Shown: positions 1 through 7,814 of the stretch, one piece after another
Numbering within the stretch: the first letter of the stretch is position 1
Layout of the letters: every line of letters begins with the position of its first letter
Source: Planctomycetota bacterium
GTDB taxonomy: Bacteria > Planctomycetota > Planctomycetia > Gemmatales > Gemmataceae
Length of the DNA stretch: 35,356 bases
Assembly: GCA_016872605.1 (NCBI GenBank)
Contig: VGZI01000049.1
Span: 1-35,356 of the forward strand
Direction: 5' to 3'
Notes under the pieces: model-generated
Seen by the model: the letters and a program-made list of their open reading frames with translations, nothing else
Databases searched by the model: none
Told to the model about the DNA's origin: nothing
Program-made: the position numbers and the translations under genes

Positions 1-46
1 TCACGGTGCTGTTGCTGCAACCTAACCACCCGATTTCTCCCAGCTA

Positions 47-1912
47 TTGTCCACACGCCCTAGGACTTCCACCGTGCTTTCAGAACATGTGGCCCCCTAC
101 TCCTGGATTTCATGTCTTTGGCGCTTTCTGACCCGAAAGCAAGACGGTATCTTCTCAGGTCAACGAAGCATCCGCGGCGGTAGATGGCGAGAATTGAGCG
201 TTGAATGCCTGGAAACCCGATTGCTTCCGTCCGCCACGCTTCTGAGTTTCGATGCGACCGTCGGCGATTGGGAGTCCGCGACGCCTAAGGATGGCAAATT
301 TGAGGTATCCACAATCGGCCACTGGGACCCGTACAGTCTTACGGGCGTCGTACACGGGGACTTCAACGGCGACGGCAGAACGGATGTTGCCGGCTGGAGC
401 AACCTTGGGTACTGGCTCGTTGGCGTCCCAGGGAACGACGGCCAACTGCAAACGGAACGCTGGCACTACGGATGGTCCGGCGGCTGGGATTGGCGCGCAA
501 TCCTCGTCGACGATTTCAATGGCGACGACTTGGATGACATCGCCATGTTTGCCAATTACGGTGCCTGGTGGCTGGCGCGTTCCACAGGCTCTCAGTTCGA
601 GATGGTCCGCTGGGACAAGCCTGGCGACTGGCTCAAGGGTCCTTCCTGGAAAGACTGGCAAAGCGGCGACTTCAATGGCGATGGGCTGCCTGACGTGGCC
701 GGGCTCGCCGTCACCGGACGCTGGCAGGTGGGCTTGTCCACCAGTGAGGCGTTTCGGGCCCAGACCTGGCTGCCACAGTACTCCTGGCCGGCCAGTTCTA
801 TCCACAGCGTCGTCGTTGGGGACTTTAATGCGGATGGAGCCGACGATATCGCGGGCTTTCTCGGCAAAGGAAAGAGCCTGGTAGCGCTGTCCACCGAATC
901 GGCATTCGTTTCCACTTCATGGTCCAATCTGGGCAGTGTGTCCGGCTCGCTTAGCACCTATCAGCGCGGGGATGTTGATGGCGATCGCAAAGACGACGTG
1001 ATCGCGCTCGACACGAACGGACGTACTTGGGTCTTCCACTCCCTTGGCAATGCATTTGCCCCCAAGATGGCGAGCGAATGGCCAACCGGCTATGGTGCGC
1101 CGGCCCAGGTTCGCGTGGCCGATTTCGATAGCGACGGAATCACGGAAGTTGCCATCTTGACCACTGCTGGTGTCTGGCTGGTCGGCACGTCAGACGGCGC
1201 CGCCATCCGGTATGCCCATTGGGGCAACTCCGAAACGGGAAACACCCCGGTCATCTTTGCCAGCGATCGACGTGAGCCCGATCGCTCGTCAATCGACACA
1301 CAGCCCTGCGAACCCGCTCTTCACTCTACTTCGTGTCGCCTCAGGATCTGGAACGACTTCGAAAAAACCCTGACTATTTCATCGTCATCGTTGATGCCTA
1401 TCAGCACCGACTGCGCCAACACTTTGGCGCCCTCCATCGCGATTTCAACGATCAGGCGGTGGCATTCTCCCTGGCGACCATGGTCGCCTATGAGCTTGCC
1501 TCGTACCGGGGATTCCATGATCCAGAGGGTCGGTTCCCAGCTCCGCGCGGAAACAGCCTGCCGGAGCTCCTGGCCGTGCCCAAGCTGGCTTGCAACGAGT
1601 ATTGCTACCTCGCCGCACGCCTCTACCGAATTGCCTTTCCCGCGGCAATCGATCCGAAAACGACCATCTTCATGGCCGGATTCGGCAGCGGTCCGTTCGG
1701 AAATCATGCTCAGTTGTTCTTCACCAGCCAAAGGATTTCGCTGCTCGGCGATCCGACCCTCGGTTTGGTGGCACGAACGACGTTCCCGAACCTTCGCCAA
1801 GGAAATCGTCTGGCCAGTTCCGCCATCCTACAACCGGTCTATCGATTCGAATCGACCGCCTATATGCAAAATGCTTTGGCAGCGTTTCGTTCCAATGTTT
1901 ACCTTGCCCTGA
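47..1912 (+). CDS. FG-GAP/VCBS-repeat surface protein, N-terminal part of a frameshifted gene
   Basis: Likely a secreted or cell-surface protein. Residues 55-61 (LETRLLP) match the planctomycete LEPR-XLL export motif, preceded by a basic stretch. About six FG-GAP-type calcium-binding repeats follow, such as GDFNGDGRTDV near residue 104, DDFNGDDLDDI near 155 and GDFNADGADDI near 257, in the pattern of an integrin-like beta-propeller. Protein-like sequence stops near residue 410 (about base 1280). The rest of this frame is low-quality, while frame +1 from base 1276 becomes protein-like, so a frameshift lies at about 1225-1330. The first codon here is TTG. GTG at 77 or 92 is equally possible because no clear ribosome binding site is visible. 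It is either a real pseudogene or a sequencing error. Confidence 0.7.
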   Translation: MSTRPRTSTVLSEHVAPYSWISCLWRFLTRKQDGIFSGQRSIRGGRWRELSVECLETRLLPSATLLSFDATVGDWESATPKDGKFEVSTIGHWDPYSLTGVVHGDFNGDGRTDVAGWSNLGYWLVGVPGNDGQLQTERWHYGWSGGWDWRAILVDDFNGDDLDDIAMFANYGAWWLARSTGSQFEMVRWDKPGDWLKGPSWKDWQSGDFNGDGLPDVAGLAVTGRWQVGLSTSEAFRAQTWLPQYSWPASSIHSVVVGDFNADGADDIAGFLGKGKSLVALSTESAFVSTSWSNLGSVSGSLSTYQRGDVDGDRKDDVIALDTNGRTWVFHSLGNAFAPKMASEWPTGYGAPAQVRVADFDSDGITEVAILTTAGVWLVGTSDGAAIRYAHWGNSETGNTPVIFASDRREPDRSSIDTQPCEPALHSTSCRLRIWNDFEKTLTISSSSLMPISTDCANTLAPSIAISTIRRWHSPWRPWSPMSLPRTGDSMIQRVGSQLRAETACRSSWPCPSWLATSIATSPHASTELPFPRQSIRKRPSSWPDSAAVRSEIMLSCSSPAKGFRCSAIRPSVWWHERRSRTFAKEIVWPVPPSYNRSIDSNRPPICKMLWQRFVPMFTLP

Positions 1913-1974
1913 TCGGCGGCAGCTACCCCAAGGCCTCTCTCATTTACTGGAGGAACGTTACGAACCTACCGTAG
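1333..1974 (+). CDS. C-terminal part of the frameshifted surface protein, transglutaminase-like domain
   Basis: This frame is open from about 1276 and reads as a normal globular protein of about 213 residues counted from GTG 1333. It most likely continues the FG-GAP protein that precedes it in another frame. Residues that could form a Cys-His-Asp set are C87 (in ACNEY), H125 (in GNHAQLF) and D140 (in LLGDPTLGL). Their order and local context resemble transglutaminase-like/papain-fold domains, where a Cys-x-Glu-Tyr helix is followed by a His strand and an Asp strand. The enzyme assignment is inference. GTG 1333 has no ribosome binding site, which supports a fusion to the upstream frame rather than a separate gene. 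Confidence 0.6.
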   Translation: MSPQDLERLRKNPDYFIVIVDAYQHRLRQHFGALHRDFNDQAVAFSLATMVAYELASYRGFHDPEGRFPAPRGNSLPELLAVPKLACNEYCYLAARLYRIAFPAAIDPKTTIFMAGFGSGPFGNHAQLFFTSQRISLLGDPTLGLVARTTFPNLRQGNRLASSAILQPVYRFESTAYMQNALAAFRSNVYLALIGGSYPKASLIYWRNVTNLP

Positions 1975-2445
1975 GCCAGCGCGAGGCCGCCTTTCATTTG
2001 TTTGAGAAGACCCACGTCGCCTCGGCCGTGGACGTTACTCCAAACACGGAAGGCCCTGCCGAGCCATGAACATCATTGCGTGGCTCGCGAATCACCGACA
2101 AGTGCGATCTGGACCAGCTACGAACGCCCCCCAGTAATCCCTTGCCGTGTTTCCTAGGGGAACGGGGACACCTGCGTGCCTTCCTTCCTTGCAGACCTAG
2201 CGGGTAAGGGAAGAGGACGGACGAGTGGCCGGTGACTAGCGGCCAAGTCGAGCAGGGTAGTTTTCGCCGACCCGCTGCCAAGGCACAGAAGGGCGAGGAC
2301 CGAAATCTTGGTCTTGCCGCGAACCATGAGCTACGTAAAATTGGCTTGCCTGGTGACACTACGCCAACTGCGAATTCGCGACATCGGCCGGTCCGCCACG
2401 AACGGAACGGCCGATTTTGTCAGAGGCGAAGCCAGCGAACAGCGG
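1975..2445. other. Gene-free stretch before tRNA-Arg
   Basis: No convincing coding frame was found on either strand. The short open frames here are rich in Arg, Pro and Ser and lack a ribosome binding site. No repeat or RNA could be identified with confidence. Confidence 0.5.
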
Positions 2446-2474
2446 TTGGAATGTAGCGTCGAATTTGGTACGAT
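2446..2474 (+). promoter_or_regulatory. Candidate sigma-70 promoter for tRNA-Arg
   Basis: TTGGAA (2446-2451) and TACGAT (2469-2474) are separated by exactly 17 bases, each matching 4 of 6 consensus positions. Transcription would start near 2481, about 20 bases before the mature tRNA. This is inferred from sequence only. Confidence 0.4.
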
Positions 2475-2500
2475 CAACGCAGTGAGTCATCCGATCCAGC

Positions 2501-2574
2501 GCACCCGTAGCTCAACTGGATAGAGCAATGGCCTACGGAGCCATAGGTTGCAGGTTCGAATCCTGCCGGGTGTA
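2501..2574 (+). tRNA. tRNA-Arg (anticodon ACG)
   Basis: A full cloverleaf of 74 bases can be folded. The acceptor stem is 2501-2507 with 2567-2573 (six Watson-Crick pairs plus a G-U at the end). The D arm is GCTC/GAGC. The anticodon stem ATGGC/GCCAT encloses loop CTACGGA with anticodon ACG at 2535-2537. The T arm is GCAGG/CCTGC with loop TTCGAAT. The discriminator base is A2574 and CCA is not encoded. A34 would normally be deaminated to inosine by TadA so that the tRNA reads CGU, CGC and CGA. Confidence 0.95.
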
Positions 2575-2623
2575 ATCGGGCACGACAGATCAAAAGCCCT
2601 CATCCGAGCAAACAGCCTCGCCT

Positions 2624-3169
2624 TCAGTCTCGCTGGCGCAGTTCGTCGATCAGTTTCCGCACGATTTCGATCGGCCCGGTCGCTTCCGGAGCGGCGATGT
2701 GCTGGAGCTGGGCATAGTACTGCTCGGCTCGGTGTAGGGTGCGCGATCGCTTCTGCGCCGGCGCTCGCGTCAGATCCGTCAAGTTATCGACGATGTCCGC
2801 CAGCTTGCAAATCTGAACCTGCCATGGCGCTTGCATCAAGTTGGCCAGGTAGGCGCGCTCCCGGTAGTCCTCCTGCAGTCGCTTGTCCTTGGTCAAGAAA
2901 GACACCCATGTGGCAATTTCCGGGCCAAAAGCCTCCGAGACGTCGTCGAAGTCCGTTGTGGTGTCTTCGATGACGTCGTGCAACAGGGCCGTGATCAGCA
3001 TGCGCGGGTCGTCGAAGCCGAACACATCGCGAACGATCAAGCAGACACGAAAGGGATGACTGGCATACGGCGTTTCGCCATCCTTGCGATACTGCCCGTC
3101 ATGCGCCCTCGCCGCGAACGATGCAGCTTCCAAAAGTTGACGGCTTGTGGAATCGAAGGTTCGGTTCAT
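2624..3169 (-). CDS. HD-domain hydrolase, MESH1/SpoT-hydrolase-like
   Basis: This is a single-domain 181-residue HD phosphohydrolase. It shows the metal-binding pattern of (p)ppGpp hydrolases of the RelA/SpoT and MESH1 type: H23 in AHDGQYRKDG, H38 in PYASHP, H64-D65 with E68-D69 in LLHDVIEDT, and D125 in CKLADIVDNL. No synthetase, TGS or ACT domain is present, and the length fits small alarmone hydrolases. A plausible role is removal of (p)ppGpp or a related 3'-phosphorylated nucleotide; the substrate cannot be read from sequence. The gene converges on the tRNA gene. The ATG start has only a weak ribosome binding site. Confidence 0.85.
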   Translation of the reverse strand: MNRTFDSTSRQLLEAASFAARAHDGQYRKDGETPYASHPFRVCLIVRDVFGFDDPRMLITALLHDVIEDTTTDFDDVSEAFGPEIATWVSFLTKDKRLQEDYRERAYLANLMQAPWQVQICKLADIVDNLTDLTRAPAQKRSRTLHRAEQYYAQLQHIAAPEATGPIEIVRKLIDELRQRD

Positions 3170-3197
3170 TGGTAGTACACCATGATGGGTTCAAGGT

Positions 3198-3240
3198 GCC
3201 GCGCGCGAAGTAAGCGGCCGCCGCTTACTTCGTGCGCGGC
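3198..3240. repeat. Intergenic inverted repeat, 20-bp arms
   Basis: Arms 3198-3217 and 3221-3240 match at 19 of 20 positions around a 3-base centre. The repeat lies between divergently oriented genes, so a simple terminator role is unlikely. No T-run follows on either strand. Confidence 0.8.
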
Positions 3241-3315
3241 TCCTTCCACCAGTTCCCCTAGCAAACTTCTTCCCCTCACGGTACATCCGGCTCACTGTGG
3301 GCATGGAGCAAGCGT

Positions 3316-4641
3316 ATGATGATGGCCACGCCTAGGCTACGATCTTCTTGGATTTCGCTGATCTGTCACGCCGGCCTGGGAATCGCGGTGATGGTCACCG
3401 TTGCCGCGATTCTTTGCGAGGCGCTGGCGACGGAGGCCTACCACATCCCAAGCGGCAGTATGGCGCCGGCCTTGCGTGGACATCACCGAAAGTGCGCGTG
3501 CCCGCGCTGCGGGCAGGAAATCGTTGTGGGCCGGGCGGCCGACGATCGCTATGCGACGGGCGACGCACGCTACTATCGCAATGCATTCTGCCCAAATTGC
3601 GGTCTGTCCCCGATCCCCATCGCCGACGTTCGCGAATCGCGCGGCGACCAAGTACTCGTGAACCGCATGGCCTATCGCCTTCGGTCCCCCTCGCGCTGGG
3701 AGATCGTCGTCTTTCGGCTCTTCGGGACATTCTACATCAAGCGAATCCTCGGGCTGCCTGGCGAGGTCATCGAAATTCGCGATGGCGATCTGTACGTGAA
3801 TGGCTCGCTCTGCCGCAAGAGCTTCGTCGAAGCACGCCGCATGCGAATCCTCATGTTTGATCAGGCCAAGGTCCCTCAGAACATCGGTTGGCGCGATCGC
3901 TGGGAGGCGCGAGGTTCGGTGTCCGCTGACGGCGCAATGGTATCGCTCGATGGTCGCCGGTCGGCGGCAATGTTGACCTACCGCAACTTTCTGCTCGATG
4001 AGCGTAAATGTGAGCCGATCCGCGACGAATATGCTCATAACGCCGGACTCCGCGGCGACAGCGAATGCGTCCACGATTTCTGGGTCGAGACCGAGATCGA
4101 GGTGTCGGCGGGAAGCGGAACTTTGGCGTTGCGACTGTGCGATGGCCACGACTGGGTCGACGTTACGCTTCCTATCGGGACGCGCGAAAAAATCACGACA
4201 TCGGCATCCACGGTCAAGTCGTCGAGCGCTGTACGGACGCTGGAGCGATCGGAACGGCGCGTGACATTGGAGCCAAGCCGGCGCTACCTTGTGGAAGTCG
4301 CGTTTGTCGATCGCCGTCTGAGCGTCGCGATTGATGGCGAGGTCTTGCTAAGCGCCGATTTGCCGGAAGCAAAGAACAGCGCCGGCGTCGCCAGGCCGTT
4401 TCAAGTACACGCCGACGGGGTCGCGGCCACGCTGCATGGCCTTCGCCTTTACCGCGACGTGCATTACAGCCAGCATGGCAAGAACGCCGTTCGCGGCGCG
4501 TCTGTGCGATTGGGGTCGGATCAATATTTTATGCTGGGGGACAACAGTCCGCAGTCGGAGGATAGCCGATTCTGGCCCGACGATGGTTGTGTGCCGTTCA
4601 GCGAGTTGATAGGCCCCGTGACTTCCGTGCGCGGTAAGTAG
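3316..4641 (+). CDS. lepB: Signal peptidase I with zinc ribbon and large insertion
   Basis: This is a membrane-bound Ser/Lys protease (family S26) that removes signal peptides from exported proteins. One N-terminal membrane helix (about residues 13-36) is followed by the catalytic Ser48 in PSGSMAPAL. A CPRC...CPNC zinc-ribbon-like insertion (C62, C65, C92, C95) comes next, then GDQVLVNR, the general-base Lys142 in FYIKRILGLPGE, and the conserved LGDNSPQSEDSR box near the C-terminus. About 230 residues between the Lys box and the GDNS box form an insertion with beta-rich sequence. At 441 residues it is longer than the E. coli enzyme (324). GGAG at 3305-3308 supports ATG 3316. It heads a tandem of signal peptidase genes. 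Confidence 0.92.
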   Translation: MMMATPRLRSSWISLICHAGLGIAVMVTVAAILCEALATEAYHIPSGSMAPALRGHHRKCACPRCGQEIVVGRAADDRYATGDARYYRNAFCPNCGLSPIPIADVRESRGDQVLVNRMAYRLRSPSRWEIVVFRLFGTFYIKRILGLPGEVIEIRDGDLYVNGSLCRKSFVEARRMRILMFDQAKVPQNIGWRDRWEARGSVSADGAMVSLDGRRSAAMLTYRNFLLDERKCEPIRDEYAHNAGLRGDSECVHDFWVETEIEVSAGSGTLALRLCDGHDWVDVTLPIGTREKITTSASTVKSSSAVRTLERSERRVTLEPSRRYLVEVAFVDRRLSVAIDGEVLLSADLPEAKNSAGVARPFQVHADGVAATLHGLRLYRDVHYSQHGKNAVRGASVRLGSDQYFMLGDNSPQSEDSRFWPDDGCVPFSELIGPVTSVRGK

Positions 4642-4673
4642 TAGACGTCCATTGAGATCTTGAAGGGTGAACC

Positions 4674-5183
4674 ATGCCGGCCGATCAACCGACGCCATCC
4701 AGCGGACCGCCCGATGCGATCAAGCCCGGCGTAATCCCACCCAAGGACGCGGCGCCGGCGCCCATTCCGCCCGGCGCGATCTCGGTCGAGCCGATGAACG
4801 TGCCGCCCATCCCGCTCGATCCCAAGGCCCCCGCGACCAAACAGACGCCCGCACCCGCCAGCGCATCGAAATCCGAGCCGGAGATCAAGGATAGCTATCG
4901 CGAACTGGTCGAGACGATCGTCTTTGTTGTCGTCCTCGTGTTGATGCTAAAGACGTTTCTGGCCGAGGCATTCGTCATTCCCACGGGCTCGATGGGTGAT
5001 ACGCTGCTGGGCTATCACCACAAAGTGACCTGCCGGCAATGCGGCCGCACCGAGTTCTTCAACGCCAGCGACGAAGCCGAGCCGAAGCGGGGCCGTCGTC
5101 CCATCGAAGTCGTGGAATGCCGGTGCGAGAACTGTGGTTACTGGAACCGAATCTCCAGCGCGGGGCAAGGGGGCGTACCATGA
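4674..5183 (+). CDS. Signal peptidase I, Ser half (split gene, first part)
   Basis: This 169-residue protein holds only the first catalytic half of a signal peptidase I. Residues 1-70 are a Pro/Ala-rich cytoplasmic tail, and one membrane helix spans about 79-96. The nucleophile Ser106 sits in IPTGSMGDTLLGY at the outer membrane face. A zinc ribbon (C120, C123, C151, C154) follows, and the frame then ends in TGA. The Lys box and GDNS box are missing and are supplied by the next gene, whose ATG overlaps this stop as ATGA. AAGGG upstream supports ATG 4674. Translational coupling and assembly of the two halves are inferred. Confidence 0.85.
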   Translation: MPADQPTPSSGPPDAIKPGVIPPKDAAPAPIPPGAISVEPMNVPPIPLDPKAPATKQTPAPASASKSEPEIKDSYRELVETIVFVVVLVLMLKTFLAEAFVIPTGSMGDTLLGYHHKVTCRQCGRTEFFNASDEAEPKRGRRPIEVVECRCENCGYWNRISSAGQGGVP

Positions 5184-6706
5184 ACTTGCGGCGTTGGATT
5201 TCGATTCTGCTCTTGTTTACCATGATCGCCGGCTGCGGCAACCCCTGGAGCAGCGGCGACCGCGTGCTGGTTACCAAGCTACCCCACGGCAACGGCGTTT
5301 CCGGGCCCCATCGCTACGAAGTCGTTGTCTTCAAGTACCCGACCCGGCCCATCGAAAACCACTCGCCGACCAATTACATCAAACGCTTGCTCGGATTGCC
5401 GGGCGAGTTGTTGGCGATCTTCTTTGGCCGACTCTATCGCTGGACGCCGCCGGCCGGCGGCAAGGCGCCGTTCAATGATGACGGTGTCGATGCCAAGTTG
5501 CTTTGGCGCAAGGAGTACATGCATCACAATGAGCAGCCATTCGCTTACCTCGATCCCGATCACGCCAAACGCAATGACACCGAGCGAACGGCCGAGTGGA
5601 AGAAATGGTTCGAGCAGGGGAACTTCGAAGTCCTTCGCAAACCGCCGCACGTGATGCTCTCCATGCGGCGCATTGTTTACGACAACGACTTTCAAGCCAA
5701 GGACATGGCCCACTTGCTTCGCTGGAAACCGAATGCCAAGAGCAGCGCGTGGAAGGCCGACGGCAAAACCGGCTTCACCCACGACGGGCAGGCCGACGGC
5801 CAGACCGATTGGCTCCATTACCAGCACTTGGTCCGGCCCGATGGCGTTCTCGCCGGCGCCGCCGACATCAAACCAAAGCTGATCACCGATTCGCTCGCCT
5901 ACAACAACTTCAAGTACGTCGAGCTCGACAGAGATGACCAAGGCCGATTCCGGCGCGGGGCGATGATCGATCGCAGCGGTGAGTCGTTCCCGCATTGGGT
6001 GGGCGACTTGTTGATCGAGTGCAATGTCGAAGTGACCCAGGCCAAGGGAGAATTCTGGCTCGAACTCAACAAGGGCGTGTACCGCTATCAAGCCCGCTGG
6101 GACCTTTCGTCCGGCCAATGTGCTCTGAAGAGCATCGATATGGCCGGCAAGGAAAAGGACCTCGGTTCGACCGCCACCAGCGTCAAAGGGCCGGGCAACT
6201 ACATGCTTCGCCTCGCCAACATCGACGCCCGATTGACCGTCTGGGTCGATAGCGGCCTGCCGTTCGGCGACGGCGTCGATTATCCGCCGCCCGAGCTGCG
6301 CGGCCCCGATGACAAGGACATGAAGGCCGTCAAAGACCGCCGCGGACCCACCGTCAACGATCTCAAACCAGCGAGTCTCGGCAGTAAAGGCGCCTCGGTC
6401 AAGATCACTCACTTGCGGCTCTGGCGCGACACCTACTATTCGACCTGGATTCCGAGTCAAATCCCGCCGGTCGATCCGGATTATGCCCAAGCGCCGAAGT
6501 CATTCACCGATCCGGTGGATTGGGATCCGATTCGCCAGCCGAACTTTTCGACCTGGTACGTCCAGCCCGGCCACTACATGTGCCTGGGGGACAACAGCGC
6601 CGCCAGCAGCGATAGCCGCGACTGGGGCGTCGTCCCTGAACGCCTGATGCTGGGACGAGCCCTCGTCATCTATTGGCCCCTCGACCGCATCGGCCGGATT
6701 CGTTAA
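5180..6706 (+). CDS. Signal peptidase I, Lys half with lipoprotein-type signal (split gene, second part)
   Basis: This 508-residue protein starts at ATG 5180, with AAGGGGG six bases upstream and an ATGA overlap with the preceding stop. Residues 1-19 read as a lipoprotein signal: basic start, hydrophobic core and a lipobox-like IAGC with Cys19. After it come GDRVLVTK, the catalytic Lys68 in YIKRLLGLPGE and, near the end, LGDNS (469-473) with SSDSRDWG. The middle 380 residues are a large insertion including beta-rich, lectin-like sequence similar in style to the upstream 441-residue paralogue. No catalytic Ser box is present, so activity would need the preceding protein. The frame extends upstream to 5039, but that part is the shadow of the other half. 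Confidence 0.85.
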   Translation: MNLRRWISILLLFTMIAGCGNPWSSGDRVLVTKLPHGNGVSGPHRYEVVVFKYPTRPIENHSPTNYIKRLLGLPGELLAIFFGRLYRWTPPAGGKAPFNDDGVDAKLLWRKEYMHHNEQPFAYLDPDHAKRNDTERTAEWKKWFEQGNFEVLRKPPHVMLSMRRIVYDNDFQAKDMAHLLRWKPNAKSSAWKADGKTGFTHDGQADGQTDWLHYQHLVRPDGVLAGAADIKPKLITDSLAYNNFKYVELDRDDQGRFRRGAMIDRSGESFPHWVGDLLIECNVEVTQAKGEFWLELNKGVYRYQARWDLSSGQCALKSIDMAGKEKDLGSTATSVKGPGNYMLRLANIDARLTVWVDSGLPFGDGVDYPPPELRGPDDKDMKAVKDRRGPTVNDLKPASLGSKGASVKITHLRLWRDTYYSTWIPSQIPPVDPDYAQAPKSFTDPVDWDPIRQPNFSTWYVQPGHYMCLGDNSAASSDSRDWGVVPERLMLGRALVIYWPLDRIGRIR

Positions 6707-6722
6707 TCGTCGTTTGCAGGCC

Positions 6723-6775
6723 TAGGGTGCGTGAAACGCACCGTTTTCCGTGATTGGTGCGTTTCACGCAACCTA
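6723..6775. repeat. Intergenic inverted repeat, 20-bp arms
   Basis: Arms 6723-6742 and 6756-6775 match at 19 of 20 positions around a 13-base loop. Each arm also contains the self-complementary core GGTGCGT...ACGCACC. It lies between the convergent ends of the signal peptidase gene and the HflK-like gene and could form a terminator-like structure for both, though no T-run follows. Confidence 0.85.
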
Positions 6776-6794
6776 CGGCGGCTATATCATTGGA

Positions 6795-7739
6795 TCATCG
6801 CTTCCGCGGTTGCAGCGGGAATTGCGTGATTGTCAAACCTTCGCTTGTCATGAAGTGATCCAACAATTCGACCCGGCCCGCGGCTTTCATCCGGGCGTAC
6901 AGCCGCGTCATCTCGTCGAGCCAGACGGCGTTCAGATAATTCGGGTGATCGCGCGACAGTTCGTGATAAAGAGCCAGGCGGCGGCCAAAGTTCTCCGACT
7001 CCACGCGTGCTTTCTTGATCTCGATATCCGCGTAGTTCACCGCCTGATTGTAAATTCGCTTCGCCTCCGCCTCGCTATCGCTGCGGATGTTCCTGGCCTT
7101 CTCTTCCGCCTGATTCGTTTGCGTCTCGATGCTCGTCTGAGCCTGCGCGAGCTTATCAAAATCGCTTTTGACCTGGTCGGGAGGTTCGAGTTTGGAAATA
7201 CTCGCCTGCTCGATCTCGATGCCGAGGCCGTAGCCTTTGACGCGGTCCTGCAAGTGCTGGACAATGTAGCCCGGCAATTCACTTCTGCCGGTGCGCAGGA
7301 CATCGTCGATCCGTCTCCCGGCGAACCACTCGGCCAAGAGCGACTCGGCAGCCCGCGCGACGAAGGCGTCGACGCTGTCTTGCTGCAGCACGTAGCGATC
7401 CATGTCCTCTTCGCGGACCTTGAAGTTGATCGACGCCACCACATTCACCAGGTTATGATCCCCGGTCAGCATTTGCCCATTCGGCACAACTTCCTCGTCG
7501 CGGTCCTCTTTGTCGTTGAACCCCACGGTAATGCTGCGAACGCGCCCGACCGGCGCAAGATCGACGCGGTCGATGCCCCAGGGCAACCCGATGTGCAGGC
7601 CCTGCTGCGGCTTGTGATCGAGGATGCGGCCAAACCGACGTATCACCGCGCGCTCGTGCGACCGCACCTGCGTGAGCGACGTGTACGCCGTCCACGCGGC
7701 AAAGGCGATGCCGAGCACGATCAGGATGTACCGAAACAT
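6795..7739 (-). CDS. SPFH/band-7 protein, HflK-like
   Basis: A 314-residue membrane-anchored SPFH (stomatin/prohibitin/flotillin/HflK-C) protein. One N-terminal membrane helix (about 4-22) leads into a band-7 domain that begins with SHERAVIRRFGRIL and PQQGLHIGLPWGIDRV, which is typical of HflK. An Ala/Glu-rich coiled-coil region (about 205-260) follows. In E. coli, HflK and HflC form a cage around the FtsH protease and modulate it. This gene follows an HflC-like gene and an ATPase-SPFH fusion on the same strand, so the three probably form one operon and a hetero-oligomer. The start codon is ATG with a weak ribosome binding site. No FtsH gene is in the window. Confidence 0.85.
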   Translation of the reverse strand: MFRYILIVLGIAFAAWTAYTSLTQVRSHERAVIRRFGRILDHKPQQGLHIGLPWGIDRVDLAPVGRVRSITVGFNDKEDRDEEVVPNGQMLTGDHNLVNVVASINFKVREEDMDRYVLQQDSVDAFVARAAESLLAEWFAGRRIDDVLRTGRSELPGYIVQHLQDRVKGYGLGIEIEQASISKLEPPDQVKSDFDKLAQAQTSIETQTNQAEEKARNIRSDSEAEAKRIYNQAVNYADIEIKKARVESENFGRRLALYHELSRDHPNYLNAVWLDEMTRLYARMKAAGRVELLDHFMTSEGLTITQFPLQPRKR

Positions 7740-7767
7740 CGTCTGTTACACCGTGATGCCGATTCCT

Positions 7768-7805
7768 CGTTTAGCGCTCGCACGACCCCGCGCGGGCGCT
7801 AAACG
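7768..7805. repeat. Inverted repeat, CGTTTAGCGC family
   Basis: Arms 7768-7777 and 7796-7805 (CGTTTAGCGC/GCGCTAAACG) are perfect and lie between two SPFH genes of one apparent operon. The same core recurs at 15138-15185 and, as a partial copy, at 28101-28142. Confidence 0.8.
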
Positions 7806-7814
7806 TAAACCCGC

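Noticed and set aside
1994-2456. Overlapping open frames on both strands before the tRNA gene
   Set aside because: Composition is Arg/Pro/Ser-rich, no ribosome binding site is present, and no family is recognisable.
5279-6490. Open frame of 403 residues on the minus strand
   Set aside because: Antisense shadow of the Lys-bearing signal peptidase gene, with no ribosome binding site or recognisable motif.
6750-7802. Open frame of 350 residues on the plus strand
   Set aside because: It lies antisense to the HflK-like SPFH gene, which has clear family motifs; the plus frame looks like codon-bias shadow.
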